Source of the DNA: Pseudomonas thivervalensis | Lineage (GTDB): Bacteria > Pseudomonadota > Gammaproteobacteria > Pseudomonadales > Pseudomonadaceae | DNA length: 64,000 nt | NCBI RefSeq assembly: GCF_001269655.1 | Contig: NZ_LHVE01000007.1 | Coordinates: 620,001 to 684,000 of the forward strand | Reading direction: 5' to 3' | Notes under the pieces: generated by a model | Databases searched by the model: none | Seen by the model: the letters and a program-made list of their open reading frames with translations, nothing else | What the model was told of the DNA's origin: nothing | Shown here: positions 61,084-64,000 of the stretch, in pieces | Layout of the letters: each line of letters starts with the position of its first letter | Position numbering within the stretch: position 1 is the first letter of the stretch | Program-made: the position numbers and the translations under genes

Positions 61084-61833
61084 ATGGCCGGTGTTTTTTC
61101 TTCTGTGACGAGGTTGCGCCACGCCTGCATGGCAGGGTTGGTCGGTGTATCGATGCTGTTCAGCGGCGGCTGCAGTCATCAACAGGGGCAGGACATGGTC
61201 ACGCAATTCAGCAGCGCCAAGCCCCAGGAGTTTTTGCAGACCAGTGTCGACCGCATGGCCACGTTGGCGATGCACGACAACCTGCAAAGCCTCTATCTGT
61301 TGATGAGCAAGCTGTACCTGCGTAACCCCGAAGAACTGCGCAAATCCGGCTTCCTCGACGCCCGCACCGCGGAAAAACAGGTGCGCATGGCCATCGAGCA
61401 GCAACAGCCCTTGCCGACCCTGGGGGGCAAGAAAGACCTGGCCGCCCTGAGCTATGCCATGAGCCCGGAGTTTCTCGGGGATCGGGTCGGGGCATTCATC
61501 TATGCCATTGGCAGCATGCTGGTCACGGCTCACGGCAATCGCCTCGAGTTCTACATGACCGACACCATCGACCCGCGTTTTGTCAGCAATGCGGCACGCA
61601 ATATCGAAAAAGCCACTTGGCTGCTCAGCCAGCGGCAGAATAAGGACGGCACGCCGTTGCTGTTTTCCAATGAAATTTCGGAGGAGGGCAGCAACCTGAG
61701 TTTCGCCGTGGAATTTGGGAAAATCGTCGCCCGATTGGACCTGCTGACCCAGATGCTCGACGAGCGTTACCGGCGTATCGGTTTGAATTATGCCCAGAGC
61801 CTGCTGTTCCTCAACTTCTTGCCGGTCCAGTGA
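61084..61833 (+). CDS. Hypothetical lipoprotein
   Basis: A 249-residue protein. The N terminus (ACMAGLVGVSMLFSGGCSHQQ) has a lipobox-like SGGC (C30), so outer-membrane or periplasmic lipidation is likely. The mature domain is helical (VDRMATLAMHDNLQSLYLLMSKLYLRNPEELRKSGF...) with a conserved-looking FYMTDTIDPRFVSNAARNIEKATWLL segment. I do not recognise the family. It lies alone between galM (divergent) and the TSUP permease, with a 108-bp gap after it. Confidence 0.75.
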   Translation: MAGVFSSVTRLRHACMAGLVGVSMLFSGGCSHQQGQDMVTQFSSAKPQEFLQTSVDRMATLAMHDNLQSLYLLMSKLYLRNPEELRKSGFLDARTAEKQVRMAIEQQQPLPTLGGKKDLAALSYAMSPEFLGDRVGAFIYAIGSMLVTAHGNRLEFYMTDTIDPRFVSNAARNIEKATWLLSQRQNKDGTPLLFSNEISEEGSNLSFAVEFGKIVARLDLLTQMLDERYRRIGLNYAQSLLFLNFLPVQ

Positions 61834-61941
61834 GTTGAAGAGAAAAGGAATAAAGATAGATCACATCGATATAGGGGGTTATAAGAAAAATCGCTATGCT
61901 CGCGGCCAGATTTTTCACGCGGTCGTGTCGAGACGGGTTTA

Positions 61942-62727
61942 ATGGATTTCGGTAATGTCGGTTTAGTCGTTGCGGGCCTGGTGGTCGGCTTCATCGTTGG
62001 AATGACCGGCGTCGGCGGTGGTTCGCTGATGACCCCGATCCTGTTGTGGTTTGGTATCAACCCGGCGACGGCGGTGGGAACCGACCTGCTGTACGCGGCC
62101 ATTACCAAGTCTGGCGGTGTTTTGGTTCATGCCAAAAACCGCAACATCGACTGGGCCATCACCGGCTGGCTGACGTTGGGCAGTGTACCGGCGGTCGGCT
62201 TGACCCTGTGGTTCCTCAGCAGCCTGCACAGCTCGCCCGACGCCATGAACGCGGTGATCAAGCAAGCCTTGGGCTTTGTGTTGTTCGCCACCGCGTTGGC
62301 CATCCTGTTCAAGAAGCGCCTGCTGCAATTCGCCCACGATCGCGCCGGCGGTCACTACAACCCGTCCGGTGCGCGCCTCAATGCGCTGACGGTCGTCACC
62401 GGCCTCGTGCTGGGGACGATGGTCGCGTTGACCTCCATCGGTGCCGGCGCCCTGGGCACTGTGGCGCTGTTCATCCTCTATCCGTTCCTGGTCACCAAGC
62501 GCCTGGTGGGCACCGAGATCGCCCACGCCGTGCCGCTGACCCTGGTCGCCGGTCTGGGCCATGCGAGCATGGGCAACATGGATTGGCACATCCTGGGTTT
62601 TCTGCTGATCGGTTCGTTGCCGGGGATCTACCTGGGCAGCCATTTGTCGGGACGCATCTCCGATGAGCTGCTGCGCCCTTGCCTGGCGGTGATGCTGGCG
62701 ATGATCGGCTTCAAACTCGCGTTCTGA
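61942..62727 (+). CDS. TauE/SafE (TSUP)-family permease
   Basis: A 261-residue inner-membrane protein with about seven or eight helices. It has the paired TSUP motifs GMTGVGGGSLMTPILLWFGINPATAVGTDLLYAAITKSGG and ALTSIGAGALGTVALFILYPFLVTKRLVGTEIAHAVPLT, the internal repeat characteristic of the sulfite/sulfonate exporter family. TSUP proteins move sulfite, sulfoacetate or related small anions; the substrate here is unknown. It is separate from its neighbours. Confidence 0.9.
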   Translation: MDFGNVGLVVAGLVVGFIVGMTGVGGGSLMTPILLWFGINPATAVGTDLLYAAITKSGGVLVHAKNRNIDWAITGWLTLGSVPAVGLTLWFLSSLHSSPDAMNAVIKQALGFVLFATALAILFKKRLLQFAHDRAGGHYNPSGARLNALTVVTGLVLGTMVALTSIGAGALGTVALFILYPFLVTKRLVGTEIAHAVPLTLVAGLGHASMGNMDWHILGFLLIGSLPGIYLGSHLSGRISDELLRPCLAVMLAMIGFKLAF

Positions 62728-62761
62728 TTTGATCGGAGTCATGGGCCGCAAGCCAGAGTCA

Positions 62762-62778
62762 TACCTGTAAACCAGGTA
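62762..62778. promoter_or_regulatory. Small inverted repeat before the erythromycin esterase-like gene
   Basis: TACCTG (62762-62767), TAAAC and CAGGTA (62773-62778) form a perfect 6-base inverted repeat 19 bp before the ATG, a possible operator or 5'-UTR stem. Confidence 0.35.
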
Positions 62779-62796
62779 CTGATGAGGCCACGACCC

Positions 62797-64000
62797 ATGA
62801 ACAGCCCTGCCAGAGATCTGCTGCAACGACTACGCCGGCGTCCTGCCGAACCCCGAACCGACATTGCCGACCTCCTGCGTCGCCACGCCGAACCCTTGCC
62901 AGCCGAAGACGTCCCAGCCTTCGGCGAACTGTTCGACCGTTTCGGTGACGCCAGGGTCGTCTTGATCGGTGAGGCCAGCCACGGTACCCATGAGTTCTAT
63001 CGGACCCGTGCCGCCATTACCCGACACCTGATAGAGCACCACGGTTTCAATATCGTTGCCGTCGAAGCGGACTGGCCCGATGCCGGTCAAATCGACCGCT
63101 GTGTACGCGATTTGGGGCCGTCGGCGTGGAAGCAGCAGGCGTTCGCCCGGTTTCCGACCTGGATGTGGCGCAACTGCGAAGTCCAAGGCTTCGTTCGCTG
63201 GTTGCGCGATTACAATCTGGAACAGCCTATCGGCCAAAAGGTGGAGTTTCGTGGCTTGGACGTCTACAGCCTGCGTCACTCCATCGACGAAGTGCTGAAC
63301 TACCTGGATACCAGCCATCCGGACATGGCCCGTGATGCCCGTCATCGTTATGGCTGCCTCACGCCCTGGCACGATGACCCGGCGCTTTATGGCCATTTCA
63401 CCGAGCGCGGCAACCTGGCGACCTGTGAAGATGCCGTGGTCGAGCAACTCAACAGCTTGTTGGCCACGCGCCTGGATCCGATGATCAGTGATGATGAGGC
63501 GTTTTTCAGCGCCACCCAGAACGCCCGGGTCGTGCGCGCCGCCGAACAGTACTACCGAGCCATGTACCGCGGCGGCAAGTCATCGTGGAATCTGCGGGAC
63601 CGGCACATGTTCGACACCCTGCAAACCTTGTTGGAGCATCGCGGCGCCAATGCGAAGGCGCTGGTCTGGGCGCACAACTCGCACATTGGCAATGCCGCCG
63701 CGACACGCATGGGCTGGGAAGGGGAGTTCAATATTGGCCAGTTGTGTCGTTTGGCTTATGGCCGCAGCGCGGTGTTGCTGGGCATGGGCACCGACCATGG
63801 CAGTGTCGCGGCGGCGGATGACTGGGACGCACCGATGAAAATCAAGCAGGTGCGGCCAGCGCTGCCCGGCAGTTGGGAGCACGAATTCCTCCAGGCCGGT
63901 GTTCGCGCATCGCTGACGCAATGGCGGACCAACCCTGACGAGGCCCTCCTGGATGCGTTGTCCGAGCCGCTGCTCGAACGCGCGATCGGTGTGATCTACC
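62797..64000 (+). CDS. Erythromycin esterase family protein, partial
   Basis: The gene runs off the right edge; 401 residues are visible. The EreA/EreB-type motifs are VVLIGEASHGTHEFYRTRAAITRHLI (E59, H62 and H65 region), VAVEADWPDA, FPTWMWRNCEVQGFVRWLRDYN and KALVWAHNSHIGNAAATRMG. Chromosomal members in Pseudomonas often have unknown substrates or act as succinoglycan-biosynthesis-type hydrolases, so macrolide resistance should not be assumed. A GATGAGG-type ribosome-binding site lies upstream. Confidence 0.88.
   Translation, partial: MNSPARDLLQRLRRRPAEPRTDIADLLRRHAEPLPAEDVPAFGELFDRFGDARVVLIGEASHGTHEFYRTRAAITRHLIEHHGFNIVAVEADWPDAGQIDRCVRDLGPSAWKQQAFARFPTWMWRNCEVQGFVRWLRDYNLEQPIGQKVEFRGLDVYSLRHSIDEVLNYLDTSHPDMARDARHRYGCLTPWHDDPALYGHFTERGNLATCEDAVVEQLNSLLATRLDPMISDDEAFFSATQNARVVRAAEQYYRAMYRGGKSSWNLRDRHMFDTLQTLLEHRGANAKALVWAHNSHIGNAAATRMGWEGEFNIGQLCRLAYGRSAVLLGMGTDHGSVAAADDWDAPMKIKQVRPALPGSWEHEFLQAGVRASLTQWRTNPDEALLDALSEPLLERAIGVIY

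Noticed and set aside
62797..64000. Macrolide-resistance gene
   Set aside because: Only family-level motifs are visible; chromosomal erythromycin-esterase homologues often have other functions and no resistance context is present.

Overview
The window looks like chromosomal DNA of a fluorescent Pseudomonas (P. fluorescens group). The evidence is high-GC coding density on both strands, a Fur-controlled PrrF sRNA, a CrcY-like sRNA with a sigma-54 promoter, the liu leucine-catabolic genes, selD-selU, polB, a split pqiA, and many Pseudomonas-type REP/REPIN palindromes. I see no integrase, transposase, tRNA, rRNA or CRISPR array.

Layout. 1-5553: a catabolic operon on the minus strand (PotABC-like ABC importer, a [2Fe-2S] subunit and an FAD/BFD subunit of an HcnABC/hydroxyproline-dehydrogenase-like enzyme) with a divergent IclR regulator. 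5694-8733: an ECF sigma/anti-sigma pair divergent from a catalase-fold peroxidase and a cytochrome b561; both transcription units carry the same GGAAT-N16-CGTCT promoter. 8945-11710: an M14 carboxypeptidase, the PrrF sRNA with a Fur box, a DUF3077-like gene and a divergent PrtR-like repressor that seems to have lost its self-cleavage dyad. 11740-21541: leucine/isovalerate degradation (liuA-B-C-D, an acyl-CoA ligase, liuE, and the MerR regulator liuR), with palindromic LiuR operators; a CrcY-like sRNA lies downstream of liuE. 21674-25021: a LysR regulator, an acyl-CoA dehydrogenase and a PEP-mutase-fold oxaloacetate decarboxylase. 25194-32423: a seven-gene minus-strand cluster (RpiR regulator, isochorismatase-like hydrolase, glutamine-synthetase-like ligase, N-formylglutamate amidohydrolase-like enzyme, APC permease, and a second AruF/AruG-type pair).

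32724-36832: a histidine phosphatase with cobF, a GlxA/FtrA-type AraC regulator divergent from a rhodanese, and an amino-acid-binding protein. 36983-42824: an AotO-like M14 deacylase, an esterase, small envelope proteins, and a purine nucleoside permease-family protein next to an apparently shortened Tsx-like channel gene under a PurR/LacI-like operator. 43122-49045: selD-selU, a periplasmic phosphatase-like protein, GST-phzF, and an enterobacterial-type zinc hemB. 49228-55802: a DUF1615 lipoprotein, a secreted protein made of nine 13-residue repeats, a GST, pqiA1-pqiA2-pqiB-pqiC and a CBS-domain protein. 56181-64000: polB, an aldo/keto reductase, periplasmic galM, a lipoprotein, a TauE/SafE permease and the start of an erythromycin-esterase-family gene.

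Three REP/REPIN families fill most intergenic gaps. Here they are called type 1 (GTGGGAGCGAGC...), type 2 (GTGGCGAGGGAGC...) and type 3 (GTAGGAGCTG...). Some are nested, and two type-3 copies supply the stop codon of the adjacent gene. The strongest regulatory observations are the PrrF and CrcY sRNA loci, the matched ECF promoters and the split liu regulon. The strongest protein-level observations are the dyad-less PrtR homologue, the 13-mer repeat protein and the second AruF/AruG pair in a new context.
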